Source of the DNA: Aestuariicoccus sp032586235
Lineage (GTDB): Bacteria; Pseudomonadota; Alphaproteobacteria; Rhodobacterales; Rhodobacteraceae
Length of the DNA: 64,000 bases
Reading direction: 5' to 3'
Assembly: GCF_032586235.1 (NCBI RefSeq)
Contig: NZ_JAWHTD010000009.1
Coordinates: 62,001 to 126,000 of the forward strand
Part shown: piece after piece, positions 37,002 to 45,586 of the stretch
Layout of the letters: the number at the start of each line of letters is the position of its first letter
Position numbering within the stretch: the stretch's first letter is position 1
Position numbers and translations under genes: made by a program
Notes under the pieces: model-generated
Database searches by the model: none
The model's input: the letters and a program-made list of their open reading frames with translations, nothing else
Told to the model about the DNA's origin: nothing

Positions 37002-37415
37002 ATGTCCCGCGATACGAAACTGATCCTTTGCCCCGTCAACCTTCGGCACGCGAAATCGGATTACGGCGCTTATGAAGAGGCCATCGCGATGGCGAAACGC
37101 CGCGGTGCCAAGCTGCTGGTGGCCACCGTCGCGCCGGAGTTCGAGCGCAACCTGAACATCCGCGATTCCAAGGGCTTCTGGGGCGACGAGTTGAAGAAAT
37201 TCCTTGCCGCCCATCCCGCGGAGGGCGTCGAGATGGAGGCGGTCGTGCGCACCGGCGCGGTGCACCGCCAGATCGTCAAGCTGGCGGACGAGCGCAATGT
37301 CGACGTGATCGTGATGGAATCGGCGAACCCCAAGGTGCAGGATTACCTGCTGGGCACGACCGCCAGCCACGTCGTCACGCATGCGAAATGCTCGGTCTAC
37401 GTGGTGCGCAGCTAA
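37002..37415 (+). CDS. Universal stress protein (UspA family)
   Basis: A 137-residue single-domain Usp. The N-terminal strand is KLILCPVNLRHAKSD and the C-terminal signature is VIVMESANPKVQDYLLGTTASHVVTHAKCSVYVVRS, which corresponds to the ATP-binding Gx2Gx9G(S/T) region but with the Gly pattern partly changed. AAGGAG precedes the ATG. It has its own position after the ABC operon, and its stop overlaps the IclR stop on the other strand (37412-37415). Confidence 0.9.
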   Translation: MSRDTKLILCPVNLRHAKSDYGAYEEAIAMAKRRGAKLLVATVAPEFERNLNIRDSKGFWGDELKKFLAAHPAEGVEMEAVVRTGAVHRQIVKLADERNVDVIVMESANPKVQDYLLGTTASHVVTHAKCSVYVVRS

Positions 37416-38182
37416 GCGACCTCGCCGGTTTTCCGGGGCGTTTCCGCCCCGGCCCAGCCCAGCACGGACGACAGATCGCGCGCCATATCGGTCAGGATCT
37501 GGCCGATCCTGTCCCGCATCGCCGGGGTGAACACGCGGCTCGACCCGGTGGCGCCGATGGATATCGCAGCACCCGGCCCGGTTTCACCCAGAGGTGCTGC
37601 GACCGAACACATCCCCCGCTCGATCTCTTCGACGCATTCGGCATAGCCGCGCCGGCGGATCGCCGCGAATTCGGCTTCGAGATCGTCAGGGCTGGTGAGG
37701 GTGAATTCGGTATAGGCCTTTAGACGGCCCGTCAGATCGCCGGGCGCAAAGAGATCCGGCGCGAAGGCCGCGACCGCCTTTGAGCAGGAACAGGCGTGCA
37801 GCGGCCGCTTGCCCAGCCCCGGGTGCAGGTAGGACACGCCGGTTTCAGGCGTTTCCACATGGACGATCTCGACCGCGCGCCCGCGCAGGCGCGACAGAAA
37901 GAACGCCGCGCCATGTTCGGTCGCGGCGCGTTTCAACGCGGGCGCGATCGCCTCGAGCAGCGCGCGGTCGGACTGGTCCCCGCGCGCGATCCGCTTCAGC
38001 CGGGTTCCGACGGCGAAGCGGCCGCGCCCCAGCGGCGTCAGCAGCCCTGCCCCGGCCAGATCCTGCACCAGCCGGTAGACCGTCGGTTTCGGCAGCCCGG
38101 AATGCGCGCAGATCTCGGCCACGGAGGCCTGCTCTTTCTGGCCGACGATTTCCAGGATCAGGGTGAGGCGTTCAAGATGCAT
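37412..38182 (-). CDS. IclR-family transcriptional regulator
   Basis: A 256-residue regulator. The N-terminal winged helix is MHLERLTLILEIVGQKEQASVAEICAHSGLPKPTVYRLVQDLAGAGLL. The effector domain has LHPGLGKRPLHACSCSKAVAAF and the IclR signature region (RGYAECVEEIERGMCSVAAPLGETGPGAAISIG). An earlier in-frame Met at 38239 is less likely, since it adds residues that do not fit the family. It diverges from the SBP56-ferredoxin operon; a pair of direct repeats lies between them. Confidence 0.9.
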   Translation of the reverse strand: MHLERLTLILEIVGQKEQASVAEICAHSGLPKPTVYRLVQDLAGAGLLTPLGRGRFAVGTRLKRIARGDQSDRALLEAIAPALKRAATEHGAAFFLSRLRGRAVEIVHVETPETGVSYLHPGLGKRPLHACSCSKAVAAFAPDLFAPGDLTGRLKAYTEFTLTSPDDLEAEFAAIRRRGYAECVEEIERGMCSVAAPLGETGPGAAISIGATGSSRVFTPAMRDRIGQILTDMARDLSSVLGWAGAETPRKTGEVA

Positions 38183-38203
38183 GACGAGTCGCCATATTCT
38201 CAC

Positions 38204-38234
38204 TATACGATAACTAACTTTTCGATATACGATA
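38204..38234. promoter_or_regulatory. Candidate IclR operator: TATACGATA direct repeats, 22-bp spacing
   Basis: TATACGATA occurs at 38204-38212 and again at 38226-38234, exactly 22 bases apart (two DNA turns), in the AT-rich 82-base gap between the IclR gene and the SBP56 gene. The position and spacing suit binding of an IclR dimer or tetramer over the divergent promoters. Confidence 0.5.
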
Positions 38235-38264
38235 CACAAAGAGGAATCAATATTGGGAGGTCGG

Positions 38265-39623
38265 ATGATGGATGGCGCATGTTGCGGACCGGGCTATGCA
38301 AGCCCGCAGGAGGCGATCAAGGCGCCTCGGGAAAAGCTGCTCTACACGATCGCCATCTACACCGGGACGGGCATTCAAAAGCCCGACTATCTGGCCACGG
38401 TCGACGCCGACCCCGACAGCCCGACCTATTCCCAGGTGATCCACCGGCTCGAGATGCCGGGGATCGGGGACGAACTGCACCACATGGGCTGGAACGCCTG
38501 TTCGTCCTGCCATGACGACAGCTCGATGGCGCGGAAATACCTGCTGGTGCCGGGTGTGCGGTCGAACAACATCCACGTGGTCGACACCGCCACCGACCCG
38601 CGCGCGCCGCGCCTGCACAAGGTGATCGACGGGGCCGAGATCAAATCCAAGACCGACCTGTCGGGGCCCCACACGGTGCATTGCCTGGGATCCGAGATCA
38701 TCATCTCGTTCCTAGGCGACGCCAAGGGTGAGGCGCCGGGCGGCTATCTGCACCTTAACAAGGATTTCGAGATCATGGGCCGTTGGGAGGCCTCGATGGG
38801 CGACATCCCCTTTGGCTACGATTTCTGGTACCAGCCGCGCCACAACGTGATGATCAGCTCGGAATGGGCCGCGCCCAACACCTTCATGCCGGGCTTCGAT
38901 CTGGAAGAGGTGGGGCATCTGAAATACGGCCGCCGCCTGCACATCTGGGATTTCGAGGCGCGCAAGCCGGTCGAGACGATGTATCTGGGCGAGGACGGGC
39001 TTATCCCGCTTGAGGTCAAGTTCCTGCACGACCCCGACAGCACGCATGGCTTCTGCGGCGCGGCGCTGTCCAGCAACGTGATCCATTTCTGGAAGTCCGA
39101 GGCGGGCAAGTGGGAATGGGAAAAGATCATCGACGTCGAGAACGAACCGCATCCCGAATGGCCGATCCCGGTGCCGGGGGTGATGTCGGCGATCCTTGTG
39201 TCTATGGACGACAAGTATCTTTACCTGAACAACTGGCTGCACGGCGACATGCGCCAGTATGACATCACCGATCCGCATAACCCCAAGCTGACCGGACAGG
39301 TCTGGATGGGCGGGCTGCTGGGCAAGGCCCCCGAGGTGAACGGCGTCAAGGTCGCGGGCGGGCCGCAAATGTTCCAGCTGTCGCTGGACGGCAAGCGGCT
39401 CTACGTCACCACCTCGCTCTTCTCGACGTGGGACAACCAGTTCTACCCCGGAATCCGCACGCAAGGCGGCGTGATGGTGATGATCGACTGCGACGTGGAA
39501 AACGGCGGCATGAAGATCAACGAGGAGTTCATCGTCGATTTCGGGCAGGAACCCAACGGCCCCTCGCGCTGCCATGAAACCCGCTATCCCGGCGGCGATT
39601 GCACCAGCGATATCTGGCTGTGA
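38265..39623 (+). CDS. SBP56-type selenium-binding protein / methanethiol oxidase homologue
   Basis: A 452-residue intact SBP56 beta-propeller protein. The CxxC motif is at Cys79 and Cys82 (MGWNACSSCHDD); other family marks are ELHHMGW, HTVHCLGSEIIISFLG, HGFCGAALSSNV, MDDKYLYLNNWLHGDMRQYDI and the C-terminal RCHETRYPGGDCTSDIWL. There is no signal peptide. MtoX-type members oxidise methanethiol to formaldehyde, sulfide and peroxide; others bind selenium. The ATG at 38265 (or 38268) follows GGGAGG. The gene overlaps the ferredoxin gene by 4 bases, which suggests an electron-transfer partner. Confidence 0.92.
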   Translation: MMDGACCGPGYASPQEAIKAPREKLLYTIAIYTGTGIQKPDYLATVDADPDSPTYSQVIHRLEMPGIGDELHHMGWNACSSCHDDSSMARKYLLVPGVRSNNIHVVDTATDPRAPRLHKVIDGAEIKSKTDLSGPHTVHCLGSEIIISFLGDAKGEAPGGYLHLNKDFEIMGRWEASMGDIPFGYDFWYQPRHNVMISSEWAAPNTFMPGFDLEEVGHLKYGRRLHIWDFEARKPVETMYLGEDGLIPLEVKFLHDPDSTHGFCGAALSSNVIHFWKSEAGKWEWEKIIDVENEPHPEWPIPVPGVMSAILVSMDDKYLYLNNWLHGDMRQYDITDPHNPKLTGQVWMGGLLGKAPEVNGVKVAGGPQMFQLSLDGKRLYVTTSLFSTWDNQFYPGIRTQGGVMVMIDCDVENGGMKINEEFIVDFGQEPNGPSRCHETRYPGGDCTSDIWL

Positions 39624-39988
39624 GCGGGACGCGGACCATCACGCTGGCCAATCGCGGCGGTGCGACCCTTACGGTCGACGCCCGGCGCCCCCTGCTCGAC
39701 ACCCTGCGCGAGCAGGGCGTCGATCTGCCCTATGGCTGCAAATACGGCGGCTGCATCACCTGCGCCGCCAAGCTGACCGATGGCAGTGTCGACCAGCGCC
39801 GGCAGGTCGCGCTTAACAACCGCCAGCTTTCGCATGGCTACGTGCTGCTCTGCGTCGCGCGTCCGCTGTCGGACTGCACGCTCGAGATCGGCGTCGAAAG
39901 TCACGACACGCTATACCGCAACCCCTTCCTCGATCCGCTGGAGCCGCACGAGCTCAAGGCGGATATCGCCACCCCAAAGGAGATCTGA
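39620..39988 (+). CDS. [2Fe-2S] plant-type ferredoxin
   Basis: A 122-residue protein with a GTG start overlapping the SBP56 stop (GTGA). The cluster ligands are in YGCKYGGCITCAAKL (C-x4-C-x2-C) and a fourth Cys in YVLLCVARP, the plant-type arrangement. The C-terminus extends about 25 residues past the fold. Such proteins carry single electrons to or from oxygenases and reductases. Tight coupling to SBP56 is unusual and suggests a redox role with it. Confidence 0.92.
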   Translation: MSGTRTITLANRGGATLTVDARRPLLDTLREQGVDLPYGCKYGGCITCAAKLTDGSVDQRRQVALNNRQLSHGYVLLCVARPLSDCTLEIGVESHDTLYRNPFLDPLEPHELKADIATPKEI

Positions 39989-40453
39989 ATGCCCGACGCC
40001 GATATCGACCGCCGCTACGATTATCCGCAGGCCTACCTGTCGGACATCCTGCGCTCGGTGAAGACCATCGCGATGGTCGGGGCGAGCGCCGACAAGACCA
40101 AGTTCAGCTACGGCGTGCTGCGCGTGCTGCACGAGACCGGCTATGACATGATCCCGGTGAACCCCAACCCGGCGGTGACCGAGATCCGCGGCATCCCGGT
40201 TTACCGCTCGCTCAAGGACATCGACCGTCCCGTCGACATGGTCGAGGTGTTTCGCCCCAAGGAAGAGCTTTACGGCATCGCCGAGCAGGCCATCGAGATC
40301 GGCGCCAAGGTGCTTTGGGGCCAGATCGGCGTCTACGACGACCGCGCCGCCAAACTGGCCGAGGATGCGGGCCTCAAGGTCGTGATGGACCGCTGCCCCA
40401 AGATCGAGCTCTTCCGCCCGTTCTGGAAACCCCGCCTCGACCTGGCGATCTGA
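39989..40453 (+). CDS. CoA-binding (Rossmann) domain protein
   Basis: A 154-residue YccU-like CoA-binding protein. The fold is shown by KTIAMVGASADKTKFSYGVLRVLHETGYDMIPVNPN and KVLWGQIGVYDDRAAKLAEDAGLKVVMDRCPKIE, which includes the conserved MDRCPKIE end. It starts directly after the ferredoxin stop, so the three genes form one operon. The family is widespread and its exact role is unknown; it may bind an acyl-CoA or CoA-like cofactor. The 205 bases after it hold no gene. Confidence 0.88.
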   Translation: MPDADIDRRYDYPQAYLSDILRSVKTIAMVGASADKTKFSYGVLRVLHETGYDMIPVNPNPAVTEIRGIPVYRSLKDIDRPVDMVEVFRPKEELYGIAEQAIEIGAKVLWGQIGVYDDRAAKLAEDAGLKVVMDRCPKIELFRPFWKPRLDLAI

Positions 40454-40658
40454 CGCGGGCGGTACGCGCGGGGCCGGATTGGGGGCGATCAGGTCTTTCC
40501 CGACGAGATGACCTCGGGCCATCCGGAGGGGCGGGGAAGGTAAAGGCTCCCCTCTCAGGAATGGTTGCCGAACACCAAGCTTTCGCGAAGTCATCTTTCG
40601 GAATGCGATGACCGGGGCCGGGCGTCAAAAGCAGGTTTTCCTTGAACAGGATGCAGAC

Positions 40659-41436
40659 CTACGCCTTTCCGTCCCGCTTTTCGATGGCCTTCACCGCGCC
40701 CTCGGGCAGAGAGGCGTAGACCTCAGCGACGTGCTTGGGCTCGGATATGGTTTTGTCCACAATGAGGTTCAGGAGCTTGAAGAGCGTCTCTGCCGTCGCC
40801 CGGTCATCCCGCAGGTCGATCTGCCCGGGGTGTACGGCGTGGTTCCAGATGACCCGGACGGCATCAAGCGCCTGCTGCACCCTCGGGTCGAGCCCGCCCT
40901 TCACCAGTTCGCCGATTGATGTTCTTTCCGGGCTGACCCAGTTCCTTGCAGAGCTTCTGGATAGCAAGGCGGATAAGCGCCGCCGCCCCTCTGGGCGACC
41001 GGTCAAGGATCGTGCTTGCCTCGTCATAGTCCCGCCGGATGTCGTCGGGCATATCCGGGTTCGCCGCCGGGGCTTCTCCGGTTTGGGGGTAGGTCAAGCG
41101 GTCATAGATCCACACCGAAACTTTGTCACAATTGTAGAAAGTCGAGAGATGTACATTGTGTAACGTGTGGTGGACCGCCGTGCGTTGTTTGCTGAACTTG
41201 AGGAAGGGTGCCCCCTTGGCCATCCTATTTGCCCACTCGGTGAGCTCTCGCTTCAAATCATCTTCCAGTTCTTTCAAATCAAATTCGTCCGCGCCGCCTT
41301 CGCCAACGATTGTAGGAAGCGGGTGCTTGACGCCCTTGTACCGCACGAAGATATCGCTCCAATGCTGTTTCGCCAGCGCCCCGCAGTGAGGGCAGTTGAA
41401 CGCGGTTTCTTTGGCAGACGGCGCGACATACTTCAT
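40659..41436 (-). pseudogene. DUF4145 protein, frameshifted
   Basis: The 5' part (about 41436 to 40905) reads MKYVAPSAKETAFNCPHCGALAKQHW with a Zn-ribbon half, then GAAALIRLAIQKLCKELGQPGKNIN. The family continues in another frame as IGELVKGGLDPRVQQALDAVRVIWNHAVHPGQIDL...LPEGAVKAIEKRDGK up to 40659. The switch lies near 40905-40925, where a few bases seem lost. Both parts together give a near-complete DUF4145 protein. The family is common in mobile and defence-related regions; its function is unknown. This copy is probably inactive. Confidence 0.8.
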
Positions 41437-41689
41437 GGGCAACTCACTGATGCTGGAAACCGCTCAGCAATATCACCGGACAAAGGGAGATGGAACGAAG
41501 GGCGCACTGCATCTTGCAGGCATCGGCTCTCGACCCGCAGAGAAACAGTACGCTCACCGAGCGTTCAATCAAATCAAAGCGAGAATGGCGATCCCGGCAA
41601 ACGCCGTTTTGCTTTCCAGAGTATTCCTAAAAACATCCATAAGCTTCTCCTTTCATCTAAAAACCCAATTCACATGTCGAACCGCATCG

Positions 41690-42407
41690 GTCTGGAATAG
41701 ATGGTGTTCCGGTTCCGGGGTTGCTCGGCGAACTGGATGCCGTCGCCAGTGGTCGCTCGGACCAATGGCGCAACCACTGGCAACTCGGTCAAGATCGTAT
41801 GGATGCGGTAGGGCACAGCATCGAGCAGGAGTTCGAGGAAATCCCATGCCGTCTTGCGATCTGCCTTCTCGACCATCTGAGCCACTGCGAATTTGCTGGT
41901 CCGGTCAATGGCGACAAAGAGATAGAGTTTGCCTTCGGCCGTGCGAAGTCCGGCGATGTCGATGTGGAATAACCCGATCGGGTAACGCTTGAACCGCTGC
42001 CGCTTCGGCTTGTCCCTTGCCCGGCAACACATGCTTGCATGTGTGAGAGGGGCCGTCCACGTCGGGCAAACGAGAGATGCCGTGCCGCTGGAGACATCGA
42101 TGCAGCGAAGAGCGGGTGAGATGCGGGATCGTCGGCTGAAGGGCGTAAAGGCAATCGTCCAGTGGCAACAGGGTATGACGCCGGAATGCGACGGCGACGG
42201 CCTCTTCCTCCTCGCTGAGAACGGTGGAGCTTGGCTTCTTTGGCCCGGTCCTCAAATCCTCCACCGTCTGCCGCTTGCGCCATTTGGCGATGGTTTGACG
42301 TTGATGCCAAGCTCCCGGCTCAGTTCCGCGTTCGAAGCTTGCGATCGCAGTATTGCTGCTCGGATGGCGTGCGTGGTCGTGGCGCAGCCGTGGCGTATCT
42401 GTCCCAT
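41690..42407 (-). pseudogene. IS481-family transposase, frameshifted and truncated
   Basis: The reading starts MGQIRHGCATTTHAIRAAI at 42407, shifts frame near 42295 (one A lost in the helix-turn-helix), continues WRKRQTVEDLRTGPKKPSS...LQRHGISRLPDV, shifts again near 42015-42052, and resumes as KPKRQRFKRYPIGLFHIDIAGLRTAEGKLYLFVAIDRTSKFAVAQ, the catalytic (rve) domain start. It ends early after FAEQPRNRNT. Two extra segments of about 38 bases, each with an internal inverted repeat, interrupt the family sequence. No clear terminal inverted repeats were seen. The element is dead. Confidence 0.88.
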
Positions 42408-42553
42408 AAGGCGTCCTTCGATTCCGACGAATGGATCGCACCATCAAACCCTGGGATCAAACACCTAAGGTTCCACCCCCACCGCACGTGGCTCGGATCA
42501 TTTAGACCCTTGAGCAAGACCAAGAATACTATGAGCAAACGGTCAAATCCGGC

Positions 42554-42727
42554 ATGAGAAACATCGAGGTTCGCGGCTCCAAGTACCGGGTGCCTATCAC
42601 CTTTGAAGATAACCGGTTCCGAGCCTCCTTCACATCTATTGAAGACGCGCGCTGGCGGCGCGACCGAATACAGGTACTTTTCTGGACCATTGCTCAGGCA
42701 GAAGCCTCAGACGAGGACCCAGATTAA
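42554..42727 (+). CDS. Small protein, possible remnant
   Basis: A 57-codon frame from ATG 42554 to TAA reads MRNIEVRGSKYRVPITFEDNRF...DARWRRDRIQVLFWTIAQAEAS. The start segment, a short strand-turn-strand with Arg/Tyr-rich pattern, is like the arm-binding N-terminus of phage integrases, but the match is loose. It may be a gene fragment left by a mobile element. There is no convincing ribosome site. Confidence 0.35.
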   Translation: MRNIEVRGSKYRVPITFEDNRFRASFTSIEDARWRRDRIQVLFWTIAQAEASDEDPD

Positions 42728-42956
42728 TTTTGCATATCAGAGCATTACAGAAACGCGCTTGGGGTAGATCGGGCCACTCCGGTGTTACCCTTCCTAACCC
42801 TGAAAATCTGCCCAAAGCGTCAAGCGTTTGGGCGGGGTCTCTTCTGGTCTCAAAACCAGTGCCGAACCGCTGCAAGCAGCCGCAGCTTGCTCGGATTTTG
42901 GGTGCGATGCCGACGGTAATTCCTTTGACGTGGTTCGTTCCGATGGGCCGTGACAG

Positions 42957-43471
42957 AAAAACGAGCGCCGCGAAGAGCACTTCACGAAGATGGTTCGCAA
43001 CATGATGGAAACTGACGCTTGGAGAGCGCTCTCACCGCTCGCTCAGGCCCTCTACCCATTGCTGAAACTGGAGTGGAAAGGTCCTCAAAACAACAACAAC
43101 GGTCGGATCCGGCTCAGTGTCCGTCAGGCTGCGGATGGCATGGGAGTGACCCGCAACACAGCCGGAAAAGCCTTCCACGGGCTTCAGGCGAAGGGATTTA
43201 TGCAGTCAACACCCCAGCCCAACTGGGCTTGCGCGGCGTTGCGTCCTCTCCAAAGTATGAGCTGGCAGAGCTTCCCATGCCGAGCAGTCCATCCAACCAA
43301 GGACGGCGCCAGTACAAGAATTGGAAGCAGGGTGGAGACCTCCCTGTGGCCAAAGCTGCGGCGCACAATCCAAAAGGCCACAATTCCAAAGCAAAACCCT
43401 GTCATCAAGAGCGTGACAAGACCGTCATCAATATTGCGACGCGCAAGAATCCACCGGCACAAAAATCATGA
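42957..43471 (+). pseudogene. Helix-turn-helix mobile-element protein, frameshifted
   Basis: The first half (frame of ATG 42990) reads EEHFTKMVRNMMETDAWRALSPLAQALYPLLKLEWKGPQNNNNGRIRLSVRQAADGMGVTRNTAGKAFHGLQAKGF, a helix-turn-helix protein family common near integrated elements in Rhodobacteraceae. The second half is in another frame: AQLGLRGVASSPKYELAELPMPSSPSNQGRRQYKNWKQGGDLPVAKAAAHNPKGHN. The change of frame is near 43200. The normal start is probably upstream of 42990 but is lost. The next 500 bases, to 43975, contain only broken short frames; I see no supported gene there. Confidence 0.75.
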
Positions 43472-43975
43472 AAGGCCGTCTCAAAACTTGTGCCGTCAGA
43501 GCCTGTTTTTCGCCAGGTCCCGTCATGATTATCGAGACATCCTGAACTTACCATTCTTATACGGCATGCAGGGTGTTCAGACCTCATGAAAGTCGAACAT
43601 TGGCTCAACGGGGTGCCTGCAGCATAGGAACCCGCCTCGTCACCGTAGCCATTGCGAACGAGACTGCCCGCACCGCGTGGTTCAATAACCATGGAAGCCC
43701 CTTTGGGAACTGTTTCCCAGCTTTCCATCCGAGCAGAATAGTCGGATCTTTCGGTCCGCGCCTGACGAATGTCTTCACCGGCCCAAGAATTTCGCTGAAA
43801 TCGAGCCCATGACTTGGCCGCCAAAAGTCATCGCGATATCCACGCCTTCACGGTGAAGCGATGCCGGGTCAAGCTTGATCGGGATCGGCCCGATGCCCTG
43901 TCGCCGAGGCGGAGGCATACAAATTTGGCGGCGGTAATGAACTGGCTGCCTTGTTCGACGCTCGCATGCAACCTG

Positions 43976-44695
43976 CTACTTCGCCAAGCCGTTTTTCGCG
44001 TGCGACCGGATCCATTCGATCCCTTCCGCCGGGTCGTCGGTCAATAGCACGATGTCCAGCCGTTCTTCGTCGACCAGGCGGCTTTCACTCATCCGGCCGC
44101 GGATCAGTTTCTCGAAGGGACCGTAAAACTCCTTGTCCATCACGACGATCGGGAAACGCTCGATTTTGCCGGTCTGGATGAGCGTTGCGACCTCGAACGC
44201 CTCGTCGAGGGTCCCGTAGCCGCCGGGAAGGATGACGAAGCCGCAGGAATACTTGATCAGCATCAGCTTGCGGATGAAGAAATGTTCGAACTCGACGAAA
44301 TCGTCGAGATAGGGGTTCGGCTCCTGCTCGGTCGGAAGCCGGATGTTGCATCCGACACTGTAGCCGCCCGCCTCCTTCGCACCGCGGTTTGCGGCTTCCA
44401 TGAGGCCGGGCCCACCCCCCGTCATGACGGCGAAACCTGCTTCCGCCAACGCGGCGCCGACGGCGCGCGCGGTCTCGTAGGCCGGTTCGCCTTCGCAGAT
44501 GCGGGCGGAGCCGAACAAGGTTACGCAGGGATCGGGCACGTTCAGAAGCTCGAAGCCGCGCAGCAGTTCGAGAAAGATCCCGACCGCCGCCTCGACGTCT
44601 TCGGCCCGCGTGCGCCGTCCACGAAGCAGCGCGGTCTCGGCCCCCAGAATGAGGTCGAGCAGACCCCTGTTGTCCTGCACGATCCGATCGGTCAT
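43976..44695 (-). CDS. LOG-family (TIGR00730) Rossmann-fold protein
   Basis: A 239-residue protein of the lysine-decarboxylase-like/LOG group. It has CVTLFGSARICEGEPAYETARAVGAAL, MTGGGPGLMEAANRGAKEAGG and the signature LPGGYGTLDEAFEVATLIQTGKI (PGGxGTxxE). Characterised members hydrolyse nucleoside 5'-monophosphates (cytokinin-type) to base and ribose phosphate. The start at 44695 follows GAGGGGG; upstream sequence is not hydrolase-like. It diverges from the lipid gene series with an FNR-type palindrome between. Confidence 0.9.
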   Translation of the reverse strand: MTDRIVQDNRGLLDLILGAETALLRGRRTRAEDVEAAVGIFLELLRGFELLNVPDPCVTLFGSARICEGEPAYETARAVGAALAEAGFAVMTGGGPGLMEAANRGAKEAGGYSVGCNIRLPTEQEPNPYLDDFVEFEHFFIRKLMLIKYSCGFVILPGGYGTLDEAFEVATLIQTGKIERFPIVVMDKEFYGPFEKLIRGRMSESRLVDEERLDIVLLTDDPAEGIEWIRSHAKNGLAK

Positions 44696-44762
44696 CTGCC
44701 GTTTCCCCCTCGCTGTCGGTCTTTGGTACTTTCCATAGAAACCCGCGACGGCCCGCCGTTCA

Positions 44763-44776
44763 TTGTCGTAGATCAA
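44763..44776. promoter_or_regulatory. FNR/Dnr-type box, lipid-block promoter
   Basis: TTGTCGTAGATCAA matches the FNR-type consensus TTGAT-N4-ATCAA at eight of ten positions. It lies in the 186-base divergent gap between the LOG gene and the alpha/beta-hydrolase-like gene. Related boxes lie at 49748, 51473 and 53566. Confidence 0.5.
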
Positions 44777-44881
44777 TTTTTTGCGCACACGCTTCTCTAT
44801 GCTGAAAGCGCCGCCCGCCCTTCGATCGAGGGATTGAGGCTCGAGGCATGGCTCAGGGGAACCGGATGGATGGAAACATGA

Positions 44882-45586
44882 ATGGTCCGAGCGACTGACA
44901 TCGGGACTATCGCCGCTCAGGACGTGGTCGTGGTTCTGGTTGGCCTGACCGCGGGCTGGCGAAAGCGCCGCTCCGCACGGCAATATTTCCGCGCGGCCTT
45001 CGGGGACCAGGCTTTCGTGCCGTGGATCCCCTACCCGCTGGGGCTGCGGGCGAGCGCGGCCTGGGTGTCCTTCCTGTTGCGGCGGCGTTTCGCTCCGGAC
45101 GGCGCGGGGCGGCTGCATTTCGTGTTCTATATCGGCGGCGGCGTCATATTCAGGTTGCTTCATGCGCAGGGCGCACGGTGGCCCATCGGGCGAACGGTCT
45201 GGGACCGGGGTCCCTTGCAGGAACAGCTGGCGCGCCGGCTCTGCGCCCGGGTGCCGGCGTTCCTGCTGACGCTTCTGGGATTTCGGTCGGTCGTGGACCT
45301 GTCGCGCACCGACCCGGCCAGCCTGTCCTTCCCGTCTTCGCCGCTTGGCGCCGGGCTGATCGTGGAGACCAAGAGTTCGGCGCTCGCCCGGTGGCTGGGT
45401 ATCGAAGAGGCGACGCTCGATCTCTCCCCCGAGGCCTTGGAGCGGCTTCTGCCGGACGCGGATGCGATCGTCACGGTGCCGCTCTCGCATGACGATGTCT
45501 ACGATGACGCCCATTTCCTCGATCAGGCGTCGACCTTTCTCAAAACCCGTGCGTTTGCCGGTCCAGGACAAGAGGTGGCCAGGTGA
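44882..45586 (+). CDS. Alpha/beta-hydrolase-like protein of unknown function
   Basis: A 234-residue protein. The start of the chain, DVVVVLVGLTAGWRKRRSARQYFRAAFG, looks like the first strand and helix of a lipase-like alpha/beta-hydrolase, and HFVFYIGGGVIFRLLHAQG stands where the GHSxGG nucleophile elbow would be, but no Ser nucleophile is present. The rest shows no clear catalytic residues. It may be a non-catalytic or altered hydrolase acting on lipids. Its stop overlaps the start of the large ligase-acyltransferase gene by 4 bases, so they are coupled. Confidence 0.65.
   Translation: MVRATDIGTIAAQDVVVVLVGLTAGWRKRRSARQYFRAAFGDQAFVPWIPYPLGLRASAAWVSFLLRRRFAPDGAGRLHFVFYIGGGVIFRLLHAQGARWPIGRTVWDRGPLQEQLARRLCARVPAFLLTLLGFRSVVDLSRTDPASLSFPSSPLGAGLIVETKSSALARWLGIEEATLDLSPEALERLLPDADAIVTVPLSHDDVYDDAHFLDQASTFLKTRAFAGPGQEVAR

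Noticed and set aside
36857..37075. Short plus-strand frame between ThuA-like and Usp genes
   Set aside because: No family match, no ribosome site, and it runs into the Usp gene in another frame.
43472..43975. Possible gene in the 500-bp gap before the LOG gene
   Set aside because: Only short frames with frequent stops; a minus-strand stretch near 43830-43925 looks protein-like for about 45 codons but has no start, ribosome site or recognisable family.
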